Shown in pieces: positions 1 to 6,256 of a stretch of 64,000 nucleotides of DNA. The translations under genes and the position numbers were made by a program. The stretch covers positions 329,374-393,373 of the forward strand of contig NZ_FNJM01000001.1 in assembly GCF_900104115.1 (NCBI RefSeq). The letters are read 5' to 3'. The DNA comes from Clostridium gasigenes. GTDB lineage: Bacteria > Bacillota > Clostridia > Clostridiales > Clostridiaceae. The notes under the pieces are model-generated. The model searched no databases, had not been told where the DNA came from, and saw only the letters and a list, made by a program, of their open reading frames with translations. Each line of letters opens with the position of its first letter. The stretch's first letter is position 1.

Positions 1-95
1 AAAAATACTTGAATCTTACTAACATCACATGAATAGATAATTAAGACTGATATAGTTATTTTAAGTTGAAACGAAGATAATAATAAAGTATAATT
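1..95 (+). repeat. attL copy of the 95-bp attachment repeat
   Basis: Bases 1..95 are identical to 34978..35072. After base 95 the two copies diverge (ctata against acaat). The repeat lies next to the 3' end of the integrase gene, as expected for attL. Its left edge is the window edge, so the true length may be greater than 95 bp. It contains a consensus promoter at 66..94. Confidence 0.92.
66..94 (+). promoter_or_regulatory. duplicated host promoter inside attL
   Basis: TTGAAA (66-71), a 17-bp spacer and TATAAT (89-94) form a near-consensus sigma-A promoter inside the att repeat. From attL it would fire rightward into the prophage, antisense to the end of the integrase gene. A hairpin at 113..153 should stop that transcript early. 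Confidence 0.6.
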
Positions 96-112
96 CTATA
101 TATTAAAGAAAT

Positions 113-153
113 AAAACCTCTAAGGCTAGACATAACTAGGTTTTGGAGGTTTT
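113..153. terminator. bidirectional terminator between attL and integrase
   Basis: AAAACCTC (113-120) pairs with GAGGTTTT (146-153), with T-rich flanks on both strands. It can end the leftward integrase transcript and block the rightward promoter of the att repeat. Confidence 0.6.
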
Positions 154-172
154 GTTATTTGCTTAAATAGCA

Positions 173-196
173 AAAGGCACAAAAAAGGCACAAAAA
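173..196 (+). repeat. left arm-type integrase site, tandem GGCACAAAAA
   Basis: A 24-bp stretch with two GGCACAAAAA units at 11-bp spacing is identical to 34923..34946 on the other flank and lies in the same orientation. Paired short repeats in both attachment arms fit binding sites for the N-terminal arm-binding domain of the tyrosine integrase. The role is inferred from position and repetition. Confidence 0.6.
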
Positions 197-222
197 TATA
201 ATAAAAAATATAATAAGAAATT

Positions 223-1308
223 TTATTTGGCACAAATAGCTATAAGTTTCTTAGCAACATCAAACATTTCATCGGTAACATGGGAATAAATACGCATAGT
301 TTGCTCTACGTCATGCCCTAATAGCTTCGCAGTAGTTTTAAAGTCTAAACCGTTAGCTATTAAGTTTGTAGCGTATGTGTGGCGTAATTCGTGTGCTGTG
401 ATGTTAAAGTTCTTTTTTAAACTTGCATCTAAACCATTATTAAGACTAGCGGTGTTATTGGTACTAATAATTCTTCTATTAATATTTATTGGTGAATTAG
501 ATTTAATTAACTCTAATTCATTTAATATGCTTGGAGAAACAGGAACAGTTCTAAAAGAATTAGTAGATTTTAAAGTTCCGAATCCATATTCACCAGTTTC
601 TTTTAATAATTTCCATTGCTTGTTAACTGATATATAACCCTTATCAAAATCTATATCATTCCAGGTTAGTCCGGAAATTTCCCCCATTCTTAAACCAGCT
701 TTAGAAGCAATTAAAATAGAAATATAATAATTTAAGCTATATGATTCTCTAGACTTATAAAATTGTATAAGCTTTTTAAGTTCTTTAGAATTAAGCGCTT
801 TTTTTTCAGAGTTGGATTTATCTTTAGGAATAGTAACCCCTTTTAATAATGGTAATTTTAAATTATAGTTTATTCCAACCCATTTTATAAAAGAATTAAA
901 AACAGTGTGCGAAATCTTTATAGTTGAAATAGATAGTTTATTCTTAACCATTTCATTTACACATTTTTGAACATCGATAAGACTTAAATCTGTAATTTTA
1001 TTATTGTCTAATGAAGAATAGTTAGCAAGACGTTGTTTATAAGTATTGTATGTAGCAGGTTCTCTATGCAATTGGATATGGGCTAAATATTCACTCTTTA
1101 ACTCATATACAGTATATAAATCAAAGTCAGTATTAAATGATTGATTTGATTTTAATTCATCAATAATTTTATCAGCAGCTAATTTTGCTAAAGATTTCTT
1201 TTTACCACATTGTTTAGTTTTTTGTTTCCATTTACCATCTTTATCTTTAAATCTAACAATAGTTTGTATCCCGCCATTCTTTTCTCTATAGGTAACACTA
1301 TATTGAAT
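223..1308 (-). CDS. int: phage tyrosine integrase, apparent ATT start
   Basis: Tyrosine recombinase that would integrate the phage at the adjacent attachment site. Counted from an ATT at 1308 the protein is 361 residues, the usual phage integrase length. Catalytic residues are visible: R207, H306 and R309 (in HELRH), H332 (in LLGHD) and nucleophile Y341 (in IYSHV). The first conventional start codon is a TTG at 1071, which would remove about 79 residues, including a typical arm-DNA-binding domain (YREKNGG, KDGKWKQKTKQ). The frame is open up to a stop at 1329-1327, and upstream of ATT lies GGGAG with 7-nt spacing. No ATG, GTG or TTG occurs between. Either ATT initiates or a one-base error or frameshift sits at the 5' end. 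Confidence 0.9.
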   Translation of the reverse strand: MQYSVTYREKNGGIQTIVRFKDKDGKWKQKTKQCGKKKSLAKLAADKIIDELKSNQSFNTDFDLYTVYELKSEYLAHIQLHREPATYNTYKQRLANYSSLDNNKITDLSLIDVQKCVNEMVKNKLSISTIKISHTVFNSFIKWVGINYNLKLPLLKGVTIPKDKSNSEKKALNSKELKKLIQFYKSRESYSLNYYISILIASKAGLRMGEISGLTWNDIDFDKGYISVNKQWKLLKETGEYGFGTLKSTNSFRTVPVSPSILNELELIKSNSPININRRIISTNNTASLNNGLDASLKKNFNITAHELRHTYATNLIANGLDFKTTAKLLGHDVEQTMRIYSHVTDEMFDVAKKLIAICAK

Positions 1309-1329
1309 AAGATCACTCCCTTTAAATTA

Positions 1330-1671
1330 TTAATGTTTCTGATTATCTAAATTACTTAATCTTCTACTAAATGAAATAATGTTATTTTCATTTTCTAAAG
1401 TTTTTATATTTAGATTATTAATAGAAATTCTTAAGTTCTTCAATTCATCTTCAACTCTTGTAATAGATTCTGTATTTTGTACATATCCATCAAATAAAGC
1501 GTGGATACTAGGTTTAATATCATTTTCTATAACCAAGTTAGTTTTTTTTACTTCGACTTTAACATCTTGAATTTCAGTTTCAAGACTATCTAAACGAGTA
1601 GTAACTTTTTCAAAACCTCCTTGCATTTCACTATACATTTTAGTCATTAATTCAAATAAATCTTTTTCCAT
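1330..1671 (-). CDS. small coiled-coil protein of the lysogeny block
   Basis: This 113-residue protein is of unrecognised function. It is rich in K, E, N and L with heptad-like spacing through most of its length (for example VTTRLDSLETEIQDVKVEV), which predicts coiled coil. There is no signal peptide or membrane segment. I chose the ATG at 1671, nine bases after AGGA, over the upstream TTG at 1680. It lies between the integrase and repressor genes on the lysogenic strand, so it is probably transcribed in lysogens. Confidence 0.7.
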   Translation of the reverse strand: MEKDLFELMTKMYSEMQGGFEKVTTRLDSLETEIQDVKVEVKKTNLVIENDIKPSIHALFDGYVQNTESITRVEDELKNLRISINNLNIKTLENENNIISFSRRLSNLDNQKH

Positions 1672-1694
1672 ATAAATCAATCCTTTCTTATTTA

Positions 1695-1859
1695 CTATAT
1701 TTTATCATTAAATATATCATCAAAATTTTTAAAGTATTCTTCAATATTTAATATATCCTCATAAGTAACAACTTTTGAATTATCTCTTACACTATTAATA
1801 TTATATTTTCTATGGACATCATAATACATTTTTTCAACTTCTTTATTCTCAAATTTCAA
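1695..1859 (-). CDS. small ORF, 54 residues, lysogeny block
   Basis: A TTG start at 1859 follows AGAGGTGATAATT on the minus strand. The frame runs 54 codons to TAG at 1697-1695. The product is acidic and aromatic-rich, ending in EYFKNFDDIFNDKI. It fills the gap between the coiled-coil gene and the ImmA-like gene with short spacing. No family is recognised. It is called on ribosome site, position and amino-acid composition only. Confidence 0.55.
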   Translation of the reverse strand: MKFENKEVEKMYYDVHRKYNINSVRDNSKVVTYEDILNIEEYFKNFDDIFNDKI

Positions 1860-1885
1860 AATTATCACCTCTTACTAATCATTAG

Positions 1886-2350
1886 TTAATACATTTTTAA
1901 TATACCCAAGTAAGGCTCAAAATAAATTATATAGTTATCAATTTCACAGCTAAGACCATATTTAGATTTATAATAATTCAAAGCTTCTTCTAAAAAAATC
2001 TCTGTAATATTTAAAAATTCAGACATTTCAAACCGATCTCTTGATCCGTGTTCAAAAGCTTTTATTATATCCATAATGCCAACAAGTTCTCTATAGCTCC
2101 ATTGCCTTGCGATAATTTCTTGTTTAACATTATCAATCTTCTTTTGATTAGTAATATTACCATGTGTTTTATGAAAATGACCTAACTCTTCAGCTAGCAC
2201 ACAATATTTTTCGTTTTGATTTATTCTACTATTAATAATTAACATATTATCTATGCATTTACCACATGCCTTATCAGTGCCGAGGTCTACCTCTAAAACA
2301 ACGGCTCCTTGATTAGTTGCCACAGCTATTAACGTCTCATATTTTGTCAT
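1886..2350 (-). CDS. ImmA/IrrE-family metallopeptidase-like protein
   Basis: This 154-residue protein has LAEELGHFHKTHG near residues 50-62, the ImmA/IrrE variant of the HExxH zinc motif with a glutamate in the first position. In ICEBs1, ImmA cleaves the neighbouring immunity repressor to trigger induction. Here the gene directly follows the CI-like repressor in the same leftward operon, the usual arrangement. A role in repressor inactivation is inferred. The first histidine of HExxH is replaced by E, as in many phage members, so the catalytic status is uncertain. Confidence 0.85.
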   Translation of the reverse strand: MTKYETLIAVATNQGAVVLEVDLGTDKACGKCIDNMLIINSRINQNEKYCVLAEELGHFHKTHGNITNQKKIDNVKQEIIARQWSYRELVGIMDIIKAFEHGSRDRFEMSEFLNITEIFLEEALNYYKSKYGLSCEIDNYIIYFEPYLGILKMY

Positions 2351-2372
2351 AAGTTCCCCATCCAGTATATAT

Positions 2373-2882
2373 TTATAATTTCTTCAAGGCCTCAATTATT
2401 CTTTCATCCATTAAAGTTTTTTCATCATGTGTTAAAGTATCATCGTGTGCTGCAACTGTTATTGGAGCATCAAAAAGATAAGGTGCAGGTTCTTCAGCTA
2501 TCATTTTAGATGCACATATTTCATCTTGTGTATATTTAATTATTTCAGTTAGTTCAGAAACTCTTTTAATAGCTTCATCTTTTCCAGTGTCATTTAATTG
2601 TTTGAATACATTTATAAGCCTTATTTCTTTTATACAAAGAGAAGTATCTATCGAAATTTGTTCCGTTGATTTTTCCATTTGTACATCTAGTCCCATTAAC
2701 CAAGGTTCATTTACGTTTAAAGCTTTTGCGATTTTATAAATATTTCTTTGTTTAGGCTCATAAGCACCTGAAAGATAAGTACTTATAGAGGATTTTCCGA
2801 TTCCGGTCTTTTCTACTAAATCTGATTGTTTCATACCCCTTATGCCTAAAGCTTCTTTTATTCTATCAGCTATAGTTTTCAA
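2373..2882 (-). CDS. CI-like lysogeny repressor, XRE HTH
   Basis: A 169-residue DNA-binding protein. Residues 5-60 form an XRE/Cro-type helix-turn-helix (KQSDLVEKTGIGKSSISTYL, then YEPKQRNIYKIAKALNV). The C-terminal part is not a recognisable LexA-type peptidase, which fits cleavage in trans by the ImmA-like neighbour. It is divergent from the Cro-like gene across an operator region with three GTTCAGAAA boxes. It is likely autoregulated, since one box lies in the spacer of its own promoter (TTGTTT-N17-TATATT on the minus strand). Confidence 0.9.
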   Translation of the reverse strand: MKTIADRIKEALGIRGMKQSDLVEKTGIGKSSISTYLSGAYEPKQRNIYKIAKALNVNEPWLMGLDVQMEKSTEQISIDTSLCIKEIRLINVFKQLNDTGKDEAIKRVSELTEIIKYTQDEICASKMIAEEPAPYLFDAPITVAAHDDTLTHDEKTLMDERIIEALKKL

Positions 2883-2892
2883 ATTATCACCA

Positions 2893-3014
2893 CCATTTCT
2901 TTAATAATATAACATTAATGTTCAGAAAAAACAACGAAATGAAAAAGGAAAGTTCAGAAAGTGAAATAAAGTGATTGACTAAGAAAAAAAATAGTGATAC
3001 GATAAGTTCAGAAA
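2893..3014. promoter_or_regulatory. lysis/lysogeny switch: divergent promoters with three GTTCAGAAA boxes
   Basis: GTTCAGAAA occurs at 2920-2928, 2952-2960 and 3006-3014, all in the same orientation. The rightward promoter is TTGACT (2975-2980), N17, TACGAT (2998-3003), with the third box just after the -10. A leftward promoter TTGTTT-N17-TATATT overlaps the first box. This is the layout of a temperate phage operator. The binding protein (CI, Cro or both) is inferred. Confidence 0.75.
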
Positions 3015-3036
3015 CACAAACAAGGAGGTGATAAAA

Positions 3037-3279
3037 TTGGCTTTTGATTACAGAAGTTTAAGAGGGAAGATTAAAGAATTATATGGAACACAAGATAAAT
3101 TTGCGAAGGCTCTAGGGATAGGAAGAGTATCGTTAAGTCAACGATTAAACAATATCTTAGAGTTCTCTCAAGAGGAAATACAAAGATCGTGTGAATTGCT
3201 AAAGTTCCCTAAAGATGAAATACCAAAATATTTTTTTAATATGAAAGTTCATAAAGACGAACGAAATAACGTTCATTAA
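3037..3279 (+). CDS. Cro-like regulator (DUF739-type HTH)
   Basis: An 80-residue protein with an HTH (GTQDKFAKALGIGRVSLSQR) and the AFDYRSLRGKI start typical of DUF739 phage regulators. I chose TTG at 3037, eight bases after GGAGG. The GTG at 3028 overlaps the ribosome site itself. It is the first gene of the rightward early operon, opposite the repressor, so a Cro role is likely. Confidence 0.82.
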   Translation: MAFDYRSLRGKIKELYGTQDKFAKALGIGRVSLSQRLNNILEFSQEEIQRSCELLKFPKDEIPKYFFNMKVHKDERNNVH

Positions 3280-3302
3280 AAATATGAAAGGAGATTATAA
3301 GT

Positions 3303-3452
3303 ATGGAAGAATCAGAAGCAAGAAAAATTTTAGAAGAGCAATTTAAATTATTAGCTGAAATTAATAAAGGGTGTGAGCCTGAATTAATAAATAAAAATAT
3401 AGGATCTATGTTTAGTATTTATAGTTTTTTATATCCTAAAAAATTATTTTAA
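3303..3452 (+). CDS. small early phage protein, 49 residues
   Basis: ATG at 3303 follows AAAGGAGATTATAAGT. The product starts MEESEARKILEEQFKLL and ends in a short aromatic tail (SIYSFLYPKKLF). The acidic helical half and hydrophobic end are the only visible features. It converges on and overlaps by 4 bp the leftward gene at 3449. Function unknown. Confidence 0.65.
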   Translation: MEESEARKILEEQFKLLAEINKGCEPELINKNIGSMFSIYSFLYPKKLF

Positions 3453-3619
3453 GAATTTTTAAGTAGTTCTTTATAGATGTTGTTATAAAGAGTTGAAGCA
3501 ATTTCAGAATCATGTTCGGCGTGTTCTAGTGGTGTAGTTCCGCCATAGTCTGAAAAGTCATATTTAAAATTATCTAATAATTTTAAAGTTAACTCTAATG
3601 CAATGTCTTCTTTAGTCAT
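3449..3619 (-). CDS. small leftward gene within the early region
   Basis: A 56-residue acidic protein (MTKEDIALELTLKLLDNF at the start), unrecognised. ATG at 3619 follows GGGTGATATC. It is read against the early operon and has its own promoter candidate on the minus strand, TTGTCT-N17-TAATAT, within the repeated GTATAC element near 3684-3710. It may therefore be expressed in the lysogen. Confidence 0.6.
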   Translation of the reverse strand: MTKEDIALELTLKLLDNFKYDFSDYGGTTPLEHAEHDSEIASTLYNNIYKELLKNS

Positions 3620-3660
3620 GATATCACCCACTTTCATAATGAGGTGATTCAGGCTCACGG

Positions 3661-3715
3661 TAATATCTTACTATAGAGATATTACAAAGTATACCAAAAA
3701 AAGACAAGAAAGGAG
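3661..3715. promoter_or_regulatory. repeated GTATAC regulatory element, copy 1, with hairpin
   Basis: The sequence around AAAGTATACCAA (core 3684-3697) continues to GACAAGAAAGGAG and recurs at 4176-4208. In both places it separates a leftward small gene from a rightward gene. Here a palindrome (TAATATCT / AGATATTA, 3661-3684) lies beside it. On the minus strand it gives TTGTCT-N17-TAATAT, a leftward promoter. The palindromic GTATAC core suggests an operator. Confidence 0.45.
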
Positions 3716-3724
3716 ATTAGAAGT

Positions 3725-3949
3725 ATGGAAGATAAAAAAGAAACTGCTACTGAAGTACTAGTTCAAGAGCAGTTAGATGTTAAAGAAAAAATATATAAAA
3801 TTACAAATCTTATTGAAGGACTATCTCTTTATGAATGGGATAAATTGAAAAATTGCATTGATAGAGAATTTAAAAGTCAAGCAAATAAAACAACGTTCAA
3901 AAATGGAGATAGATTCAAAGAAATATTAAATTTAGATATTATTCAGTAA
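3725..3949 (+). CDS. early phage protein, 74 residues
   Basis: ATG follows GAAAGGAGATTAGAAGT. The product is charged and helical (VQEQLDVKEKIYKITNLIEG), with no recognised family. It overlaps by 11 bp the end of the frameshifted leftward gene at 3939. It belongs to the string of small early genes whose functions cannot be read from sequence. Confidence 0.65.
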   Translation: MEDKKETATEVLVQEQLDVKEKIYKITNLIEGLSLYEWDKLKNCIDREFKSQANKTTFKNGDRFKEILNLDIIQ

Positions 3950-4126
3950 CAACTTGTATAAATGATGGATGAATACGATAGTTTTTATTTTGATATGAAA
4001 CATTAACATAATCATATTTAAACATATCTTGAATTTCTTCATCAATATAAGTTGAAGGCTTACGTTGATGTAATAAACCTTCATCCGTAATATCAACCCA
4101 AGTAAATTTGCATAAATACGTTTCAT
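3939..4126 (-). pseudogene. leftward small phage gene with one-base frameshift next to its ATG
   Basis: A perfect ribosome site (AAGGAGG) precedes ATG at 4126 by seven bases. The ATG frame encodes a low-complexity I/L/K/M-rich peptide. The +1 frame, entered two bases into the ATG, reads as a normal protein: FTWVDITDEGLLHQRKPS, then IDEEIQDMFKYDYVNVSY, ending at a stop at 3941-3939. It has no start codon of its own. One missing base just after the ATG (for example ATGGAAACG becoming ATGAAACG) would explain this. It is an inactivated gene or a sequencing error. Confidence 0.6.
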
Positions 4127-4175
4127 AAAAGCACCTCCTTTGATAGTGAATAATGATATTTTACAACAAGGGAAT

Positions 4176-4208
4176 TGCAAAGTATACCAAGAAATGACAA
4201 GAAAGGAG
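4176..4208. promoter_or_regulatory. repeated GTATAC regulatory element, copy 2
   Basis: GCAAAGTATACCAA (4177-4190) through GACAAGAAAGGAG matches copy 1 at 3684-3715 almost base for base. It lies between the frameshifted leftward gene and the rightward HTH gene. The sharing of a palindromic GTATAC core by two divergent spacers argues for a common regulator rather than chance. Confidence 0.45.
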
Positions 4209-4218
4209 TTGAAGAGAA

Positions 4219-4509
4219 ATGAAAACAGTATTAACTCAAGCAGAGCTGTCAGAGCGTTGGGGAGTAACTATTAAAACGATAACAGAATGGAGAGGTTCAG
4301 GAGTTATTCAAACAATCAGGGGTATTCCAAAACCAATGTTTTCATTAGAATATATACAAAATATGGAGGGAGTAACAATAGAAAAATTCTCTCCGCTAGA
4401 ACGTAAAAGAATGGAAATGGAGTTAGAAAAGCTTAAACACCAAAATGAAGAATTGAAAAAAATATTAGGAAATGTATTAAGTGAAAGTTCGAAAATAATT
4501 GGATTTTAA
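4219..4509 (+). CDS. HTH protein, excisionase/MerR-like
   Basis: A 96-residue protein with an N-terminal winged-HTH pattern (TQAELSERWGVTIKTITEWR), followed by a hydrophobic turn (IPKPMFSLEYI) and a C-terminal coiled coil (KRMEMELEKLKHQNEELKKI). This layout is seen in phage DNA-binding proteins of the excisionase superfamily. It could be the Xis or an early regulator, perhaps acting on the adjacent GTATAC elements. The exact role is not shown. Confidence 0.65.
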   Translation: MKTVLTQAELSERWGVTIKTITEWRGSGVIQTIRGIPKPMFSLEYIQNMEGVTIEKFSPLERKRMEMELEKLKHQNEELKKILGNVLSESSKIIGF

Positions 4510-4576
4510 GATTTTTCAGACAAGAATAATGTTATAAATTTACAAGCTTAAAAATACTAAGAAAGGAGCGTAAGAA

Positions 4577-4789
4577 ATGGGTACAAAGATTTGTTTATCA
4601 GCAGGTGGAATAAATTTAAGAGATGTCACATTATCGCATAAAAGGTATAAGAGTATAAATGTTATTACTGTTATCATGTATGACCATTGTATAACAATAA
4701 TAGATTTAGATAAAAAAAGGCTTAAATTTGATAAAATACATTCAATTGAAAAAGAAAATTGGTATGAGATAGTAGGAAAGGATGAATAA
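4577..4789 (+). CDS. early phage protein, 70 residues
   Basis: ATG follows GAAAGGAGCGTAAGAA. The short product is beta-rich (SINVITVIMYDHCITIIDLD) and looks like a small folded domain. No family is recognised. It ends two bases before the next gene's ATG, so the two are probably translated together. Confidence 0.6.
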   Translation: MGTKICLSAGGINLRDVTLSHKRYKSINVITVIMYDHCITIIDLDKKRLKFDKIHSIEKENWYEIVGKDE

Positions 4790-4791
4790 TT

Positions 4792-5124
4792 ATGTCTAAA
4801 ATTAATTTTGATAAATTAAGTTATAGAGAGATAGAACAAAGATATATAGATAATAATATTCAAGGGCAGTATAGATTTAGAAATGCCGAAGAAGTAAAAG
4901 ATGTATTTGGCTGGGATTTTAGAAGCATTAGAGGTATGAAGGAATTATCCGAGGCTGATGAAGAATTAGCAGAAAAATTAATATGTAACTATCTAAATGG
5001 TTGGGGATTAGGACAAAGGCATGAGCAAAGGCCAATGAGCATAAAAAAAGAATCTAAGTGGTTCAAAGTTACGTTTAAAGATAATGGATATTCTTATTTA
5101 TACTTTAATGGATCAATAGGATAA
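4792..5124 (+). CDS. early phage protein, 110 residues
   Basis: Unrecognised protein. The first 80 residues are charged and helical (SYREIEQRYIDNN, then GMKELSEADEELAEKLICNY), and the C-terminal part is aromatic (ESKWFKVTFKDNGYSYLYF). No signal peptide or membrane segment is seen. It is tightly packed after the gene at 4577. Confidence 0.6.
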   Translation: MSKINFDKLSYREIEQRYIDNNIQGQYRFRNAEEVKDVFGWDFRSIRGMKELSEADEELAEKLICNYLNGWGLGQRHEQRPMSIKKESKWFKVTFKDNGYSYLYFNGSIG

Positions 5125-5162
5125 TGCTTACCCTTATAAGTTACGATGAAAGGAGATTAGCT

Positions 5163-5324
5163 ATGCATAGTCTAAATATTATTACAAAAGAAAATAAATC
5201 TGAAATTAAGTTAGATGAATTTATTATAGAGAATGTAATGTCATATGAGGTTGTAAGCTCAGCTAATGGATTAGCAGAGCTTACACTAAAGTTAAAAGTG
5301 GGTAGTGTTAAAACTGAGATTTAA
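5163..5324 (+). CDS. small early phage protein, 53 residues
   Basis: I chose ATG at 5163 because AAAGGAGATTAGCT directly precedes it. An in-frame ATG at 5124 overlaps the previous stop and has no ribosome site. The product starts MHSLNIITKENKSEIKLDEF and has beta-like alternation. It converges on the leftward DUF2513 gene with a 17-bp overlap. Function unknown. Confidence 0.6.
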   Translation: MHSLNIITKENKSEIKLDEFIIENVMSYEVVSSANGLAELTLKLKVGSVKTEI

Positions 5325-5685
5325 TTAATTCAGTAATAACATTAGTAGCAATTTCTTTAACTGTAGTTAAAGATGATGAACCTATGTTTTTAGCAATAGA
5401 TTTAGTTTTATTCCAATTGGAATCGGAACGAATATCAGCAAGGAATTGATGTCCATATGGAGATAAGTCTAATATAGTACAACTACCATTTAAGTACCAA
5501 GATACTTTAGTTATAAGACCAGAGAGTTCGCATTGCTTAATATGATAAAGGATTTCAGAATCAGAATATTTAGTTAATAAGTCATAAGAAGATTCTCCAA
5601 CATCATAGGACATATATGTTGAAAAATCAGTATTATCCTCAACAGTTAACAAAATATCTCTTATACAATCAAGATTTAATTTCAT
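5308..5685 (-). CDS. DUF2513 phage protein
   Basis: A 125-residue protein with the pattern of DUF2513: MKLNLDCIRDILLTVED at the start, YSDSEILYHIKQCELSGLI in the middle, then LDLSPYGHQFLADIR. The last two stretches resemble a small winged helix. AAGGTGC lies upstream of ATG at 5685. It is common in Firmicutes prophages, with no settled function. It is the third leftward gene inside the rightward early region. Confidence 0.75.
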   Translation of the reverse strand: MKLNLDCIRDILLTVEDNTDFSTYMSYDVGESSYDLLTKYSDSEILYHIKQCELSGLITKVSWYLNGSCTILDLSPYGHQFLADIRSDSNWNKTKSIAKNIGSSSLTTVKEIATNVITELIKSQF

Positions 5686-5738
5686 TAAAAAGCACCTTCT
5701 TTCATCAAGATTTTACCATAAATAATAGAAGTGGACAA

Positions 5739-5767
5739 ACTAGCTCCTAGAAGGCTAGATATTTTTT
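5739..5767 (+). terminator. weak terminator before the Spo0E-like cistron
   Basis: CTAGC (5740-5744) pairs with GCTAG (5754-5758), followed by ATATTTTTT. The stem is short. With the hairpin at 6116-6146 it frames the Spo0E-like gene as a separate unit. Confidence 0.4.
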
Positions 5768-5803
5768 AACCTAAGTTGCGAAAAATGCTGTAAAAAATGA
5801 ATT

Positions 5804-5827
5804 ACTATATTCAAGATTGAATATAGT
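5804..5827. promoter_or_regulatory. 24-bp perfect palindrome before the Spo0E-like gene
   Basis: ACTATATTCAA (5804-5814), spacer GA, then TTGAATATAGT (5817-5827). The 11-bp arms are perfect. It ends two bases before the GGGAGG ribosome site of the next gene. It could be a repressor operator or an mRNA hairpin beside the ribosome site. Confidence 0.6.
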
Positions 5828-5837
5828 GGGAGGATTA

Positions 5838-5993
5838 ATGGTAATGAAAGAATTAATGAAAGAATTAAATAGCAGGGTTACATTAAATAATTTATGTAAT
5901 CCAGAAATTTTAGAACTTAGTAGAAGATTGGATAAGAAAGTGGTTGAAGAACAAATGAAAATAGTTAAAGAAGTAAATAAAATTTGGGGATAA
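5838..5993 (+). CDS. Spo0E-family aspartyl-phosphate phosphatase-like protein, phage-encoded
   Basis: A 51-residue protein with the Spo0E signature: NPEILELSRRLDKKVVEEQ at residues 21-39, including the S-x-x-x-D spacing that marks these Spo0A~P phosphatases. Length and the two-helix pattern fit the family. GGGAGG precedes ATG at 5838; a second ATG at 5844 is possible. Known Spo0E proteins dephosphorylate Spo0A~P and delay sporulation. In a prophage this would bias the host against sporulation, which is inference. Terminators on both sides and its own palindrome suggest independent control. Confidence 0.7.
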   Translation: MVMKELMKELNSRVTLNNLCNPEILELSRRLDKKVVEEQMKIVKEVNKIWG

Positions 5994-6124
5994 TATTAGA
6001 CATAGTTAACAAGGTTGTGCCAAGAGTTCAAGAAAGAGAAGAACGTGAGGGTGGAAGTTTAAAAGCTATTATAGAAGAAGAATTACGAAAAGAAGTTGGA
6101 CAAACTATATCAAAAAAGCGATAA
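5984..6124 (+). CDS. possible small ORF after the Spo0E-like gene
   Basis: TTG at 5984, overlapping the end of the Spo0E-like gene, opens 46 codons ending at TAA 6122-6124. The peptide is charged and helical (VQEREEREGGSLKAIIEEEL) and looks protein-like. There is no clear ribosome site, so it would depend on translational coupling. The stop falls within a terminator hairpin. Confidence 0.35.
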   Translation: MGIILDIVNKVVPRVQEREEREGGSLKAIIEEELRKEVGQTISKKR

Positions 6125-6146
6125 GAAAAATCGCTTATTATTTTTA
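6116..6146 (+). terminator. terminator after the Spo0E-like unit
   Basis: AAGCGAT (6116-6122) pairs with ATCGCTT (6130-6136), followed by ATTATTTTTACTTTTTTT. The stem and T-run are typical. It separates the unit at 5838 from the Rep gene. Confidence 0.65.
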
Positions 6147-6256
6147 CTTTTTTTAGGTATCGAAAGAGCCTTGGGGTACTTGTAATAGGTATTAACAACT
6201 CAAGCATTTATAAATAATAAGAATAAAACTATAGGGAATACAGGAGATGGATAGAT

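Noticed and set aside
3932..4180. 82-codon minus-strand frame starting at 4180
   Set aside because: The ATG at 4126 has the ribosome site, and only the +1 frame reads as protein; recorded as a frameshifted gene instead.
5774..5781. TTGCGAA as a Spo0A box before the phage Spo0E-like gene
   Set aside because: Two mismatches to TGTCGAA; the palindrome at 5804 is a far stronger signal.
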